From: CAVSUZ01 sp963791885
GTDB taxonomy: Bacteria; Pseudomonadota; Alphaproteobacteria; Acetobacterales; Acetobacteraceae
Assembly (NCBI GenBank): GCA_963791885.1
Contig: CAWBUL010000004.1
Coordinates: 1,674,001 to 1,738,000 of the forward strand
DNA: 64,000 bases
Direction: 5' to 3'
Part shown: positions 42,151 through 51,330 of the stretch, one piece after another
How positions within the stretch are numbered: the stretch's first letter is position 1
Layout: each line of letters begins with the position of its first letter
Notes under the pieces: model-generated
Told to the model about the DNA's origin: nothing
What the model saw: the letters and a program-made list of their open reading frames with translations, nothing else
The model's database searches: none
Program-made: the position numbers and the translations under genes

Positions 42151-43578
42151 TTATGCCGCCGACAGCGGCCGGGCCACTTCCTCCAGCGGGCGGCGCTCGG
42201 CCTGCACCGCGAACACCGCGGCGGTCGCAGCGCCCAGCAGCATCAGCCCGCCGCCGAGCAGATACCCCCACATGATGGAGACGCGCGATCCGCTTTGGAT
42301 CAGTGCGCCGAACAGCGCGGGCCCGACCACGCCGCCCAGGGCAGTACCGAACGCGTAGAAGAGCGCGATCGCCACAGCGCGGACTTCCAATGGGAAGCTC
42401 TCGCCGACGGTGAGATAGGCGGAGCTTGCGGCAGCGGAAGCGAAGAAGAAGATGACCGTCCAGGCGGCGGTCTGGGCAGCGGCGGACAGGCCTCCGGCGG
42501 CGAACAGGTAGCCAGTGATGGCCATCAGCACACCGGATATCGCGTATGTCGCGGTGATCATAGGCCGGCGGCCGATCGTATCGAACAACCGTCCGAGGAG
42601 CAGTGGGCCGAGAAAGTTTCCTGCGGCAAAGGGCAAAATGAACAGGCCCACGCTGTCCGCGGAGACTTTGTAGAATGTCGTCAGGATCAGCGCGTAGGTG
42701 AAGAAGACCGCATTGTAGCAGAAGGCCTGCGTGGCCATCAGCACGACGCCGAGGAAGGTGCGCTGGCGGTATTGCGTAACCAGCGCTTTGAAGCCGGCGC
42801 CGAACCACGAATGAATGTCGGTGCGCAGGCGCAGATGTTGTTCCGGAACCGGGGGCAGGGGACGCCCGGTTTCCTTCTCCACCCGGGCTTCGATGCCGGC
42901 GACGACGCGTTCGGCTTCCTCGGGCTGGCCGTGCGTCATCAACCAGCGCGGGCTTTCCGGAATCCAATGGCGGAGGAAAAGCACGATGCCGCCGAGCACG
43001 CCGCCGAAGATGAAGGCGAGCCGCCAACCCCATTCAGGGGGCAAGATGCGGGGATCCAGCACGAGCAGGGATCCGGCCGCGCCGATCGCGGCGCCGATCC
43101 AGAAACTGCCGTTGATCACGAGGTCGGTGAAGCCGCGCTTGCGGGCGGGAATCAGCTCCTGGATGGCGGCGTTGACGGCGGCGTACTCGCCGCCGATCCC
43201 GGCACCCGTGAGAAAGCGGAACAGCGCAAAGGACCAGAAGCTGAACGAAGCGCCGGTCGCGAGGGTCGCCGCCATGTAGATCAGCACGGTGAGGCTAAAC
43301 AGGCGCTTGCGCCCGAGCACATCTGTCAGATAGCCGAAGAGCAATGCGCCGGAGACGGCCCCGGCCAGATAGGCTGAGGCAGTCTCTCCGACCTGCGCGG
43401 GTGTCAGGCGGAGGACCGGACTCTGCGTGATGGCCGCGGAGAGCGACCCGACCAGCGTGACTTCCAGCCCGTCGAGGATCCAGGCCACGCCGAGGCCGAA
43501 GATCACCAGCCAGTGGAACTGCGCCCAGGGCAGGCGGTCGAGCCGGGCCGGGACGTTGGTCTCGACGATGTTTGACAC
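42151..43578 (-). CDS. MFS transporter, sugar-acid/aromatic-acid type
   Basis: A protein of about 475 residues starts at GTG 43578. It shows 12 helices, with the loop motif GYLTDVLGRKRLF, GAGIGGEYAAVNAAIQELIP and RHWIPESPRWLM after helix 6, as in the sugar/aromatic-acid porters of the SP and AAHS type. The final residues are PLEEVARPLSAA, which recur alone at 30872. A small secreted protein ends one base upstream of its GTG, so the two are probably co-expressed. Confidence 0.87.
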   Translation of the reverse strand: MSNIVETNVPARLDRLPWAQFHWLVIFGLGVAWILDGLEVTLVGSLSAAITQSPVLRLTPAQVGETASAYLAGAVSGALLFGYLTDVLGRKRLFSLTVLIYMAATLATGASFSFWSFALFRFLTGAGIGGEYAAVNAAIQELIPARKRGFTDLVINGSFWIGAAIGAAGSLLVLDPRILPPEWGWRLAFIFGGVLGGIVLFLRHWIPESPRWLMTHGQPEEAERVVAGIEARVEKETGRPLPPVPEQHLRLRTDIHSWFGAGFKALVTQYRQRTFLGVVLMATQAFCYNAVFFTYALILTTFYKVSADSVGLFILPFAAGNFLGPLLLGRLFDTIGRRPMITATYAISGVLMAITGYLFAAGGLSAAAQTAAWTVIFFFASAAASSAYLTVGESFPLEVRAVAIALFYAFGTALGGVVGPALFGALIQSGSRVSIMWGYLLGGGLMLLGAATAAVFAVQAERRPLEEVARPLSAA

Positions 43579-43579
43579 G

Positions 43580-43786
43580 TTATTGCTGCGGTGCGCCCTC
43601 GGGTGGGTTCGGCCCGGTTTCGGGCCAGGTGCCGTGGCTGGTTTGGGTGGGGAACGATCCTGCCATACGGTCGGCGTTCTGCCGTGCCGTATCAGAGTGG
43701 CCGAATGCGTTGGTGCTGCGATCGCCGAAGGCGGTGGTGCCGAATGCGGCAATCGCCAGAGTGGCGAGCATCGGTTGATAGATCAT
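43580..43786 (-). CDS. Small secreted hypothetical protein
   Basis: A 68-residue protein from ATG 43786 behind GAGAGAGGAACG. Its start (IYQPMLATLAIAAFGTTAFG) resembles a signal peptide, followed by a polar, Thr- and Pro-rich mature part of about 48 residues. It stops one base before the GTG of the MFS gene. No family is recognised. Confidence 0.5.
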   Translation of the reverse strand: MIYQPMLATLAIAAFGTTAFGDRSTNAFGHSDTARQNADRMAGSFPTQTSHGTWPETGPNPPEGAPQQ

Positions 43787-43893
43787 GGCGTTCCTCTCTC
43801 ATTTTGAGAGCAGGATTCACGCGCGCTGAGCTTTGGCCTCGCGCAATCCGGCTCTTGGGTGGAATGAGTGGGGGCGCGCAAGGTTGCGCTCGC

Positions 43894-44589
43894 TCACGCC
43901 ATCGCCACGTGCCCGGCGAAGATGCGCCTGCGCCCTTCCGCCGTATCGAGGAGCAGGGCGCCGGAGGGGTCGAGGCCGGCGAAGGTGCCGGTCTGGCCGG
44001 TTTCCGAGATGCGGAGGCGGGTGCCGATCGGGTGGGCGAGGCCCAGCCAGTCGGCCCGGATGGGATCGAAGCCCTGGCTTTCCCATTGCGTGCGCCGCTG
44101 GTGGAACGTCGGAAGCAGGTCGTCGCGCAGCTGAGCCGGGGATGGCGCGTGGGCCGGCGCGGTTTCGGCGATGAGGGATGTAACCGGATAGGGCGCATCG
44201 GGGGCGTGGGCCACGTTCACCCCAATCCCAACCAACGCGGCCTCATGCGCCTGCTCGATGAGGATGCCAGCGAGCTTGGCGGTGCCGGCGAGGACGTCAT
44301 TCGGCCATTTCAGGCGGATGCGATCGGGAAGGTACCGGCCGAGGGTCTCGGCCAAGGCAAGCGCGGCCACGAAGCTGAGTTCGGGCCAGCGATGGATGGG
44401 TGCGGACGGGCGGAGGAGCAGGGTGAGATGGAGATTGCCGGACGGGCTGACCCAGGTCCGGTTGTGCCGGCCGCGACCGGCGGTTTGTACGTCGGCTGAA
44501 ACGGCGATGCCGTCCGGCGCGCCGTTGGCGGCGAGGCGCGCCGCTTCGTCCTGGGTGGAGGGGAGGGTGGAGTGGTGGGGAACCTGCAT
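43894..44589 (-). CDS. birA: Biotin-[acetyl-CoA carboxylase] ligase BirA (catalytic form)
   Basis: A 231-residue enzyme contains STQDEAARL, the ATP/biotin loop GRGRHNRTW and the catalytic KWPNDV, followed by LAGILIEQ and a C-terminal SH3-like domain. It joins biotin to the carboxyl carrier protein. It lacks the N-terminal HTH of E. coli BirA, so it is a group I ligase without repressor function. The start ATG 44589 faces the divergent glycosyltransferase gene. Confidence 0.92.
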   Translation of the reverse strand: MQVPHHSTLPSTQDEAARLAANGAPDGIAVSADVQTAGRGRHNRTWVSPSGNLHLTLLLRPSAPIHRWPELSFVAALALAETLGRYLPDRIRLKWPNDVLAGTAKLAGILIEQAHEAALVGIGVNVAHAPDAPYPVTSLIAETAPAHAPSPAQLRDDLLPTFHQRRTQWESQGFDPIRADWLGLAHPIGTRLRISETGQTGTFAGLDPSGALLLDTAEGRRRIFAGHVAMA

Positions 44590-44698
44590 CGCCGGGCTGA
44601 TCGATTTATGGAGGGAATTTTCGGTAGTTCATCGTTCATTAAGGACTTAAGCCGCAACCTGCATTCGAACGCACTCAGAAAGCTGGGGATCGGACGAC

Positions 44699-47584
44699 AT
44701 GCGCGTATGCCTCGTGACCGAAGAGATCTCATTCGGGCGAGGGGCTGGTGGTATAGGCGGCGCGTTTCATGAGCTATCCCTGGCTTTGGCGAAAGCAGGT
44801 CATCAGGTCGACATTGCTCATGTGCCGATCGACTTGCGGTCGCCGATCGACCCCTTCATGGCGAGCGATTTTGAGAATAGGGGCATTCGCCTGTTCCGGC
44901 CTGACATCGAGGAGTTCGTCTGGGTTCCCGGCGACTACGAGTGCCGTTCTTATGGGCTGTTCCGTCATCTGAGTGCGGTCGAGCAACCCTATGATGTGAT
45001 TCACTTCCACGATTACAAAGGCCTTGGGTATTTCAGTCTTGCGGCCAGGCAGCAGAAGATCGCCTTCCCTGAAACGAGAATGGTGGTCCAGGTGCACGGC
45101 CCCACGCGATGGGCGCTGGAGGCCAACAACCATCTGTTCACGCATCCTACGCAGCTCTCGATCGACTTTATGGAGCGGCAATCCATCGCCCGGGCGGATG
45201 TTCTGGTCAGCCCCAGCCGATACATACTTGGGTGGTTGCGTCAAAAAGGGTGGGCGCTGCCACCGGACCGCTCGGTCCACGTTATCCAAAACATCTGCAC
45301 GCATCTGCGCAGTTTGGCACCAGCGAGCCAGACGGCACAGGGTCCCGCCCGAGAAATTATCTTCTTCGGCCGTCATGAAGAGCGAAAGGGCTTTATTCCC
45401 TTCTGCGATATGCTCGATCTAATTGGTGACGATCTCCGCACACAAGGTGTGTCCGTCACGTTCCTAGGTGGATTTGGCACGCTGAATGCTGAGGATTCGG
45501 CGGTCTATCTTGCGGCTCGCGCGCGGCAGTGGCGGTTCCAGATGTCCATCCTGCCTGACTTCGACCGCATCCAGGCCGCCCGCTACATCGCGGCGAGCCG
45601 ATCCGCCGTGGTGGTGATCCCGTCACCCGTGGAGAACAGTCCTTACACGGTGCTGGAGGCTGTCGCGGTTGGAAAGCCCATCATCACGTCTGATGCTGGC
45701 GGAGCGATCGAGTTGCTCCACGAGTCGGTTGCGCCGGCGCTGGCCTGCCCCATCACGGCCACGTCGCTTGCCGGCAAGCTGCGTGAAGCCATCAGCACCG
45801 GCCTGCCGCCCGCTGAATGTGCCTGCGCGCCTGAGGAGACCGAGCGACAGTGGGTCGCTCTGCACGAAAGCCTGCGGGCGGAACGTCGCGCGGGCAGGAA
45901 TAGCGCAAAGGGACAAACCCGAGGCGAACGGAAGACGGTTCCTGTCGTGACGGCCGCGGTAACGCATTTTGAACGACCAGCGAAGCTATTCGATGCGGTG
46001 ATGTCGCTCGCCGCGCAAACATATCCCAAGCTGCAGATCGTGGTGGTGGATGACGGCACGCGCAGCCCGGAGGCACGCCAGGCCTTGGCGGGGATGAAGC
46101 CGCTACTCGACAAGCTCGGCGTTCGGCTGATCGAGCAGGAGAACTTGTATCTGGGGGCTGCGCGCAACAGGGCGGCACGGGAAACCCGCTCGGATTATCT
46201 GCTCTTTCTAGATGATGATGACATTGCCTTTCCGACGATGATCCAGACTCTGGTCACGGCCGCGGAGGCAACCGGCGCGGATGCCGTCAACTGTCTCAAC
46301 CTGTTCTTGCCGGAATCACGCCGCAGCGAAGCGCATCCATTTCCATCGGATTTCAAGCAGAAGGTCTCTTACGTTCCCCTGGGCGGCCCACTTTCGCTCG
46401 CGCCGGTGCAGAACACGTTGGGTGCGGCGACGGCGCTGATCCGCCGAACCGCGTTCGAGAAGCTGGGCGGCTATTCGGAACTGCACAGCGTCGGTCACGA
46501 GGATCTCGAGTTATTCGTGCGTGCGCTTCAGGCGGGAATGCGAATCGAGATCTGTCCTATTCCGCTGTATCTGTACGAGGTGGACCGGCCCAGCATGGCG
46601 TCACGCACATCACGGCTGCATAATGCTGCCCGGGTTGTGAGTGCGCTTGATCTGAAGCAACATGGCACCGGCTGGGAAGATTTGATCGCGCTAAACGCGG
46701 GCCGGGCTGCGCTGGATAATATGATCAACGGGGCGGCCTATCTCCGCAGCATTGCGCCTCAGGCGAAACTGCTGGACGAGATCGGGCAAGCCGACAAAGC
46801 AAGTGCGGAGTATGCGGCACTTGTCGCGCGCCTTGCCGGCGTACTGGGGTCCAGGGAATTCGCGCGTGCGATGGAAAGCTTGTCCGCGGCTCGTGCCGCG
46901 CGAGGCGGAATGCGGGACAGTGGACCGACGCTTCCGCTGGTTGTCGCCGAACCGATCGCGGCGATGCCCTCTGCGGTATCCCACAATCTGGCGCTGCTGT
47001 TGGCTGTGGCGGACCTAAAATTCGGCCGGGCCAAAGCGGCCGTTGCGACTTTCAGCCTCTCGTTCCAGCGCGATGCGTATCGCGCGGGCCCACAGCACCG
47101 CCGATTCATTCTGTGCTTCGCTGAGACGCCGGAGATTGAATCAGAGGAATTGCGCGCTATGGCTGCGCACCTGCGAAAGCTCCGGTTGCAGGAGGGAGAA
47201 TGTTCCCGGCTCGTGACTGCGATCCTCAAAATTGCGCTGCGTGCGGAGGATGACGGGCTTGCACGTTCCGTGGTGGAGAAGGTGTTTACAGCGGAAGATC
47301 GCGACTATCTGTCGGCAAACCCGGATGTGGCAAGGGCCGTCAGGGATGGCGGGTTCGTCAACGGCCTCGCACATTTTGTGTTGCGTGGAGAGAAGGAAGG
47401 GCGGGCGGGATACGCTGTCTCGCGCGAACTGGCCGCGGTCGGGGAATGGATCTCCGGGCAACGTGTGGCTCTGGACGACTGGCTTTCGCGATTGATCGCA
47501 CCCAAAAGTGCGGAGCCACGGATACCAGTTCCAGCGTATGTGAACGGGTCTTCCGGTGGCCGGCTCGAGAGTGTGCTGGCCTGA
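44699..47584 (+). CDS. Fused GT4-GT2 glycosyltransferase with C-terminal NPDV module
   Basis: A 961-residue protein. Residues 1 to about 390 form a GT4 (GT-B) unit with CLVTEEISFGRGAGGIGGAF, a nucleotide-sugar site around SPVENSPYTVLEAVAVGKPI and a C-terminal Rossmann half. From about 420 a GT2 (GT-A) domain begins VVTAAVTHFERPAKLFDAV, with the metal motif LDDDD near residue 504 and SVGHEDLELF. The remaining 300 residues are helical and contain YLSANPDVARAVRDGG near 870 and HFVLRGEKEGR, a module common next to glycosyl- and sulfotransferases in alphaproteobacteria. A cell-surface polysaccharide role is likely. A sulfotransferase gene follows 9 bases later. Confidence 0.85.
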   Translation: MRVCLVTEEISFGRGAGGIGGAFHELSLALAKAGHQVDIAHVPIDLRSPIDPFMASDFENRGIRLFRPDIEEFVWVPGDYECRSYGLFRHLSAVEQPYDVIHFHDYKGLGYFSLAARQQKIAFPETRMVVQVHGPTRWALEANNHLFTHPTQLSIDFMERQSIARADVLVSPSRYILGWLRQKGWALPPDRSVHVIQNICTHLRSLAPASQTAQGPAREIIFFGRHEERKGFIPFCDMLDLIGDDLRTQGVSVTFLGGFGTLNAEDSAVYLAARARQWRFQMSILPDFDRIQAARYIAASRSAVVVIPSPVENSPYTVLEAVAVGKPIITSDAGGAIELLHESVAPALACPITATSLAGKLREAISTGLPPAECACAPEETERQWVALHESLRAERRAGRNSAKGQTRGERKTVPVVTAAVTHFERPAKLFDAVMSLAAQTYPKLQIVVVDDGTRSPEARQALAGMKPLLDKLGVRLIEQENLYLGAARNRAARETRSDYLLFLDDDDIAFPTMIQTLVTAAEATGADAVNCLNLFLPESRRSEAHPFPSDFKQKVSYVPLGGPLSLAPVQNTLGAATALIRRTAFEKLGGYSELHSVGHEDLELFVRALQAGMRIEICPIPLYLYEVDRPSMASRTSRLHNAARVVSALDLKQHGTGWEDLIALNAGRAALDNMINGAAYLRSIAPQAKLLDEIGQADKASAEYAALVARLAGVLGSREFARAMESLSAARAARGGMRDSGPTLPLVVAEPIAAMPSAVSHNLALLLAVADLKFGRAKAAVATFSLSFQRDAYRAGPQHRRFILCFAETPEIESEELRAMAAHLRKLRLQEGECSRLVTAILKIALRAEDDGLARSVVEKVFTAEDRDYLSANPDVARAVRDGGFVNGLAHFVLRGEKEGRAGYAVSRELAAVGEWISGQRVALDDWLSRLIAPKSAEPRIPVPAYVNGSSGGRLESVLA

Positions 47585-47593
47585 GGCGGCGCG

Positions 47594-48400
47594 ATGCCGA
47601 ACAAGCGGAATATCGAAGCACCGATCAATCTGCACGGTCTCGGCCGGTCCGGCACGACGCTCTTGCAGAACCTGATCGGCGAATCACCGGACATCCAGAC
47701 ATGCAATGAAACGGCGGGGCTGATTTATTGCGCCTGGCGCGCCGGAGAGGCGGCGCTTCTGTCATCAGACACCAGCCGGGCGCTCGCGGCTGAGGTTCTG
47801 CCGCGGCATCTGGTTCATCTCAGCCTGATGTCGTCGATGCCCAGCCGGAAGCCGCGATGGAGCCAGAAGATTGGCGGCCTCCCGAACCAGGTCGTCTGGA
47901 GCGGCATAACTCCCGATGACCTCGATTACGCGAGTGAGCCGTTTCCCTTTCCGTATTCATGGTATTGGAGAGTCGTCAGAGAAGCCTTCCCTTCGAGCTG
48001 TGACGTTCTGATCCTTCGGAATTATAGGGATGTGATCGTATCTCGCGCACTTTTTTCCCGATGGGATGCACAGAGCATGGCTGAGACCGTGGCGGTGTAT
48101 TTCAATCTGTTGGCTCATCCGGCTGCGAAGATCGACCATTGCATCCTTTTCGATGACCTGGTGGCTGAGCCGGATCGCACTTCGACTCTTCTATTCGAGA
48201 AGCTTGGGGTTGCGACGCCCAGCACGGCCGCTCGAGCTTTCGATGAGTATTGTGTCAGCTCAGGCGCGCGCAGCTTGGCGGGCGGGAGGCAGCATGGCTT
48301 CAGCTGGAGTGATCGATATGGCGACTACATCACGCCGGAGATTGAGCGGGTTGTCACACCCGCTCTTCTCCGCCTGAGAGAGCGTTTCCCGCGATCCTAA
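47594..48400 (+). CDS. Sulfotransferase family protein
   Basis: A 268-residue protein has the PAPS-binding loop GLGRSGTTLL (residues 15-24), the 3'-phosphate site region VLILRNYRDVIVSRALF and a C-terminal HGFSWSDRYGDYI. The family moves sulfate from PAPS to hydroxyls on sugars or other acceptors. It starts at ATG 47594, 9 bases after the GT4-GT2 gene, so it probably sulfates the same product. Its stop overlaps the end of a reverse-strand gene by 4 bases. Confidence 0.85.
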   Translation: MPNKRNIEAPINLHGLGRSGTTLLQNLIGESPDIQTCNETAGLIYCAWRAGEAALLSSDTSRALAAEVLPRHLVHLSLMSSMPSRKPRWSQKIGGLPNQVVWSGITPDDLDYASEPFPFPYSWYWRVVREAFPSSCDVLILRNYRDVIVSRALFSRWDAQSMAETVAVYFNLLAHPAAKIDHCILFDDLVAEPDRTSTLLFEKLGVATPSTAARAFDEYCVSSGARSLAGGRQHGFSWSDRYGDYITPEIERVVTPALLRLRERFPRS

Positions 48401-49008
48401 CTCGTTCGCCCGGATCTCACGGCGCCAGAGCGCGCACGTACCAGTCCAAGCCCGATCAGCCCCAGTCCGAGGACCGCGAATGGCGCCGGCTCCGGTACCG
48501 GTGTGCTGGGGAGCGCCCCCTGATAGCTGAAGTTGTGCAGCTCGCCGCCGCCGGTAAAATTCTCCGCGAACAGCGTACCCTCTAGATTGCCCCCATCGAG
48601 TCCGACGGTGGCATCCGGCGCCAGGACTGACGCCTCCCAATCCTTCAGCGTCACCGTCGAGGTCGCATCGAAGAAGTTGAACAGCACGTCTGTCTGCGCT
48701 GCCTGGTTCCAGTTCACGCTGGAGGAGATGCTGAAGGTCGTGGCGCCGATGCCGCTGACGTTGACGATGACCCCTTTGGTGCCGGCGTCCTGATCGAAGA
48801 CGATGTTTGTGTTGCTTAGATCCTCCAGCGTCGAGGCTGCGAGGTCGAAGACGGCAATGCCTCCGACGCCGGGCTTCGCGTCGAATGTCGCGGTGTTGCC
48901 GCTGACGGTGAGGGTGCTGCCGGTTGACGCGAGGTGGGACAAGGAGGTGGAGAGCGCCGAGAGGGGATCGGTGTAAGTGCTCAGCGGCTCGGTTTGGTGC
49001 GCCTTTGT
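48397..49008 (-). pseudogene. Choice-of-anchor A, PEP-CTERM protein, 5'-truncated
   Basis: The reverse strand encodes the second half of a choice-of-anchor A domain (VNWNQAAQTDVLFNFFDATS, LKDWEASVLAPDATV, GTLFAENFTGGGELHNF) and a C-terminal sorting signal VPEPAPFAVLGLGLIGLGL ending in an Arg-rich tail. The expected N-terminal half and signal peptide are missing. Upstream of about 49008 the frame runs into the SRP RNA locus. Such proteins are sorted by exosortase. The gene is truncated and probably not functional. Confidence 0.75.
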
Positions 49009-49117
49009 AGGGCCCTGTCGTTTTGCAACGGTTTGTGCATTGCATCGTTCGCGACGCTGAGTTGCCGGGTTCCTTGCCCCCGACTTGCCGGCCCCCTGCC
49101 GGATCATGATATGACGC

Positions 49118-49219
49118 TCTGGGAGGTCGGCGGCGGACGGGCGCCTCGCCAACCCGGTCAGGTCCGGAAGGAAGCAGCCGCAACGAGTTATCGCTCGGGT
49201 CGCTGATCCGGCCTCCCAC
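49118..49219 (+). ncRNA. ffs: Small signal recognition particle RNA (4.5S type)
   Basis: The core GGTCAGGTCCGGAAGGAAGC (49156-49175) with its GGAA tetraloop is the conserved SRP RNA domain IV. GGGAGGTC near the 5' side pairs with GGCCTCCC near the 3' side, giving an RNA of about 100 bases. It lies directly upstream of dnaX, as in many alphaproteobacteria. It binds Ffh and targets membrane proteins to the Sec machinery. The exact ends are estimated. Confidence 0.9.
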
Positions 49220-49267
49220 CCGCGTCACTTCAGGAAAAGGTCGCCGCCGCGGCGGCTGGAGCCCCGC

Positions 49268-51004
49268 ATGTCCGGCCTGTTCCAGGACGAACCCCAATCT
49301 CCGCAGACCGCGCCCTATCGGGTGCTCGCGCGAAAATATCGCCCAACCCGTTTCGAGGACATGATCGGGCAGGATGCGATGGTGCGCACCCTGCGCAACG
49401 CCTTCGCCACGGGGCGTGTGGCGCATGCCTTCATGCTGACGGGGGTGCGCGGTGTGGGCAAAACCACGACCGCCCGCATCATCGCCCGCGCGCTGAATTG
49501 CACCGGGCCCGATGGCAAGGGTGGTCCGACTGCCGAACCCTGCGGTGTCTGCGCCGACTGCGTCGCTATCCTGGCCGACCGGCACCCGGATGTGACGGAG
49601 ATGGATGCGGCCTCCCGCACCGGGGTGGATGACATGCGGGAGGTCATCGAGGCCACGCGCTTCCGCCCCATGCAGGCGCGCACCAAGGTCTTCGTGATCG
49701 ACGAAGTCCACATGCTCTCACGCAACGCGTTCAACGCGCTGCTGAAAACGCTGGAAGAACCGCCGCCGCACGTGAAGTTCGTCTTTGCCACGACCGAGCT
49801 GCGCAAGGTGCCGGTGACGGTGCTCTCGCGCTGCCAGCGCTTCGACCTTCGCAGGGTGCGGGTGGCGGAACTCGCGGCCCATTTCGGCCGCATCGCCGAA
49901 CAGGAAAACGTGGTGCCGGAGCCGGCCGCGCTCGACCTGATCGCCCGGGCGGCGGACGGGTCGGTGCGCGACGGGTTGTCGCTTCTGGACCAGGCCATCG
50001 CCCGGGCCGAAGGGACGGTGACGGGCGAGGCGGTCACGGCGATGCTCGGCCTGTCGGATCGGGAGGCGATCTTCGATCTGCTGGAGGCGGTGCTGGGCGG
50101 CAAGCCGGCGGCGGCGCTGGCGATTACGGAGCGAGCCTACGAACACGGGGCCGATCTAGGGGCGATGCTGGGGGATCTGCTTGATCTGCTCCATACGCTC
50201 ACGCGGCTGAAATCCGTGCCGGCGCTGCGCGACAGTCCGGAGCTGCCGGAAGCGGAGCGTGTCCGCGGCGGCGCCATCGCCGCTCAGGTCAGCATGCCGG
50301 CTCTGGCGCGCGCCTGGCAGATGCTGCTGAAGGGTATCGCGGAGGTCGAAGCCGCACCCGACCGGCGTGCGGCGGCGGAGATGGTGCTGATCCGCCTGTG
50401 CTACGTCGCCGACCTGCCGAGCCCGGCCGATCTGGTACGGAAATTATCGGAGGCCTCGTCTGCTGCGGCACCAATTCCGGCGCCGCCGCCGCCTGCGGGC
50501 GGGGGTGCCAGGGCTGTCGCCGGCGGTGCGGTTATCGCCGCTGAACCGGTCCGGCGAATCAGCACCTTCCGCGAGGCGGTGGCACTGGTGGCCGAGCAGC
50601 GAGAGGCACTGCTGCACGCGCACCTACTGCACGCAGTGCACCTGGTGCGATTCGCGCCTCCGGTGATCGAGATGCGGGCGGAACAGGGGACGCCGCGCGA
50701 TTTGGCGGGGCGGTTCGGGGCGTTGCTGAGCGAGGCAACGGGAACGCGGTGGACGATTGCGCTGTCCACGGTCGAGGGGGAGCCGACGCTGGCGGCGCAA
50801 GGCAGCGCGGCCGATAGCGCCCGACGGGTGGAGGCCGCGGATCATCCGCTGGTCCGCGCCATCCTCACCGCCTTTCCGGGTGCCCGGATCGACGCCGTGC
50901 ACGATGCGCGGGTGGACGCCTATGGACTTCCGGCGGAACCGGATATGCCTGACTTCGCCCCGCCCGACGCGGAACCCGTGGACGTATTGGAGTCAGACGA
51001 ATGA
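49268..51004 (+). CDS. dnaX: DNA polymerase III subunit gamma/tau
   Basis: A 578-residue AAA+ clamp loader subunit with RPTRFEDMIGQ, Walker A GVRGVGKTTTAR, the zinc cysteines (CTGP...CGVCADC), FVIDEVHMLSRNAFNALLKT (Walker B) and sensor ATTELRKVPVTVLSRCQRF. A variable proline-rich linker and C-terminal tau part follow. It loads the sliding clamp. It overlaps ybaB by ATGA, continuing the dnaX-ybaB-recR operon. Confidence 0.95.
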   Translation: MSGLFQDEPQSPQTAPYRVLARKYRPTRFEDMIGQDAMVRTLRNAFATGRVAHAFMLTGVRGVGKTTTARIIARALNCTGPDGKGGPTAEPCGVCADCVAILADRHPDVTEMDAASRTGVDDMREVIEATRFRPMQARTKVFVIDEVHMLSRNAFNALLKTLEEPPPHVKFVFATTELRKVPVTVLSRCQRFDLRRVRVAELAAHFGRIAEQENVVPEPAALDLIARAADGSVRDGLSLLDQAIARAEGTVTGEAVTAMLGLSDREAIFDLLEAVLGGKPAAALAITERAYEHGADLGAMLGDLLDLLHTLTRLKSVPALRDSPELPEAERVRGGAIAAQVSMPALARAWQMLLKGIAEVEAAPDRRAAAEMVLIRLCYVADLPSPADLVRKLSEASSAAAPIPAPPPPAGGGARAVAGGAVIAAEPVRRISTFREAVALVAEQREALLHAHLLHAVHLVRFAPPVIEMRAEQGTPRDLAGRFGALLSEATGTRWTIALSTVEGEPTLAAQGSAADSARRVEAADHPLVRAILTAFPGARIDAVHDARVDAYGLPAEPDMPDFAPPDAEPVDVLESDE

Positions 51005-51324
51005 AGAACCTCGCCGGCCTGATGAAGCAGGCTCAGGAAATGCAGGAACGCATGCAGGAGATGCAGGCGAAGCTGGAAACCATGGAGATCGAGGGATCAT
51101 CCGGCGCGGGCATGGTCTCCGTCGTGCTGAATGGGAAGGGCGAGTTGCGGCGTATCGTATTGGACCCGAAGATTGTTGATCCGAGCGACGTGGAGATGCT
51201 GCAGGACCTGATCATCGCGGCGCATGCCGATGCCAAGCGGAAGGTGGAAGCGCACAGCCAGGGGGAGATGCAGAAGCTGACGGCCGGTCTGCCAATTCCT
51301 CCGGGGATGAAGCTTCCCTTTTAG
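51001..51324 (+). CDS. YbaB/EbfC nucleoid-associated protein
   Basis: A 107-residue protein with a coiled N-terminal helix (LMKQAQEMQERMQEMQAKLE) and the strand pattern VVLNGKGELRRIVLDPKIVD, ending in PIPPGMKLPF, the hallmark YbaB ending. It binds DNA as a dimer. It overlaps dnaX by ATGA and lies 6 bases before recR, the conserved order. Confidence 0.93.
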   Translation: MKNLAGLMKQAQEMQERMQEMQAKLETMEIEGSSGAGMVSVVLNGKGELRRIVLDPKIVDPSDVEMLQDLIIAAHADAKRKVEAHSQGEMQKLTAGLPIPPGMKLPF

Positions 51325-51330
51325 GTTTCG

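Noticed and set aside
25081..42190. Simple tandem duplication of the der-to-MFS segment
   Set aside because: Blocks A and B share no other sequence, whereas a tandem duplication would repeat the whole interval. Integration of a different allele explains the differences better.
42047..43033. A 328-codon reverse frame overlapping the MFS gene
   Set aside because: Out of frame with the conserved MFS protein on the same strand; no domain and Arg-rich composition.
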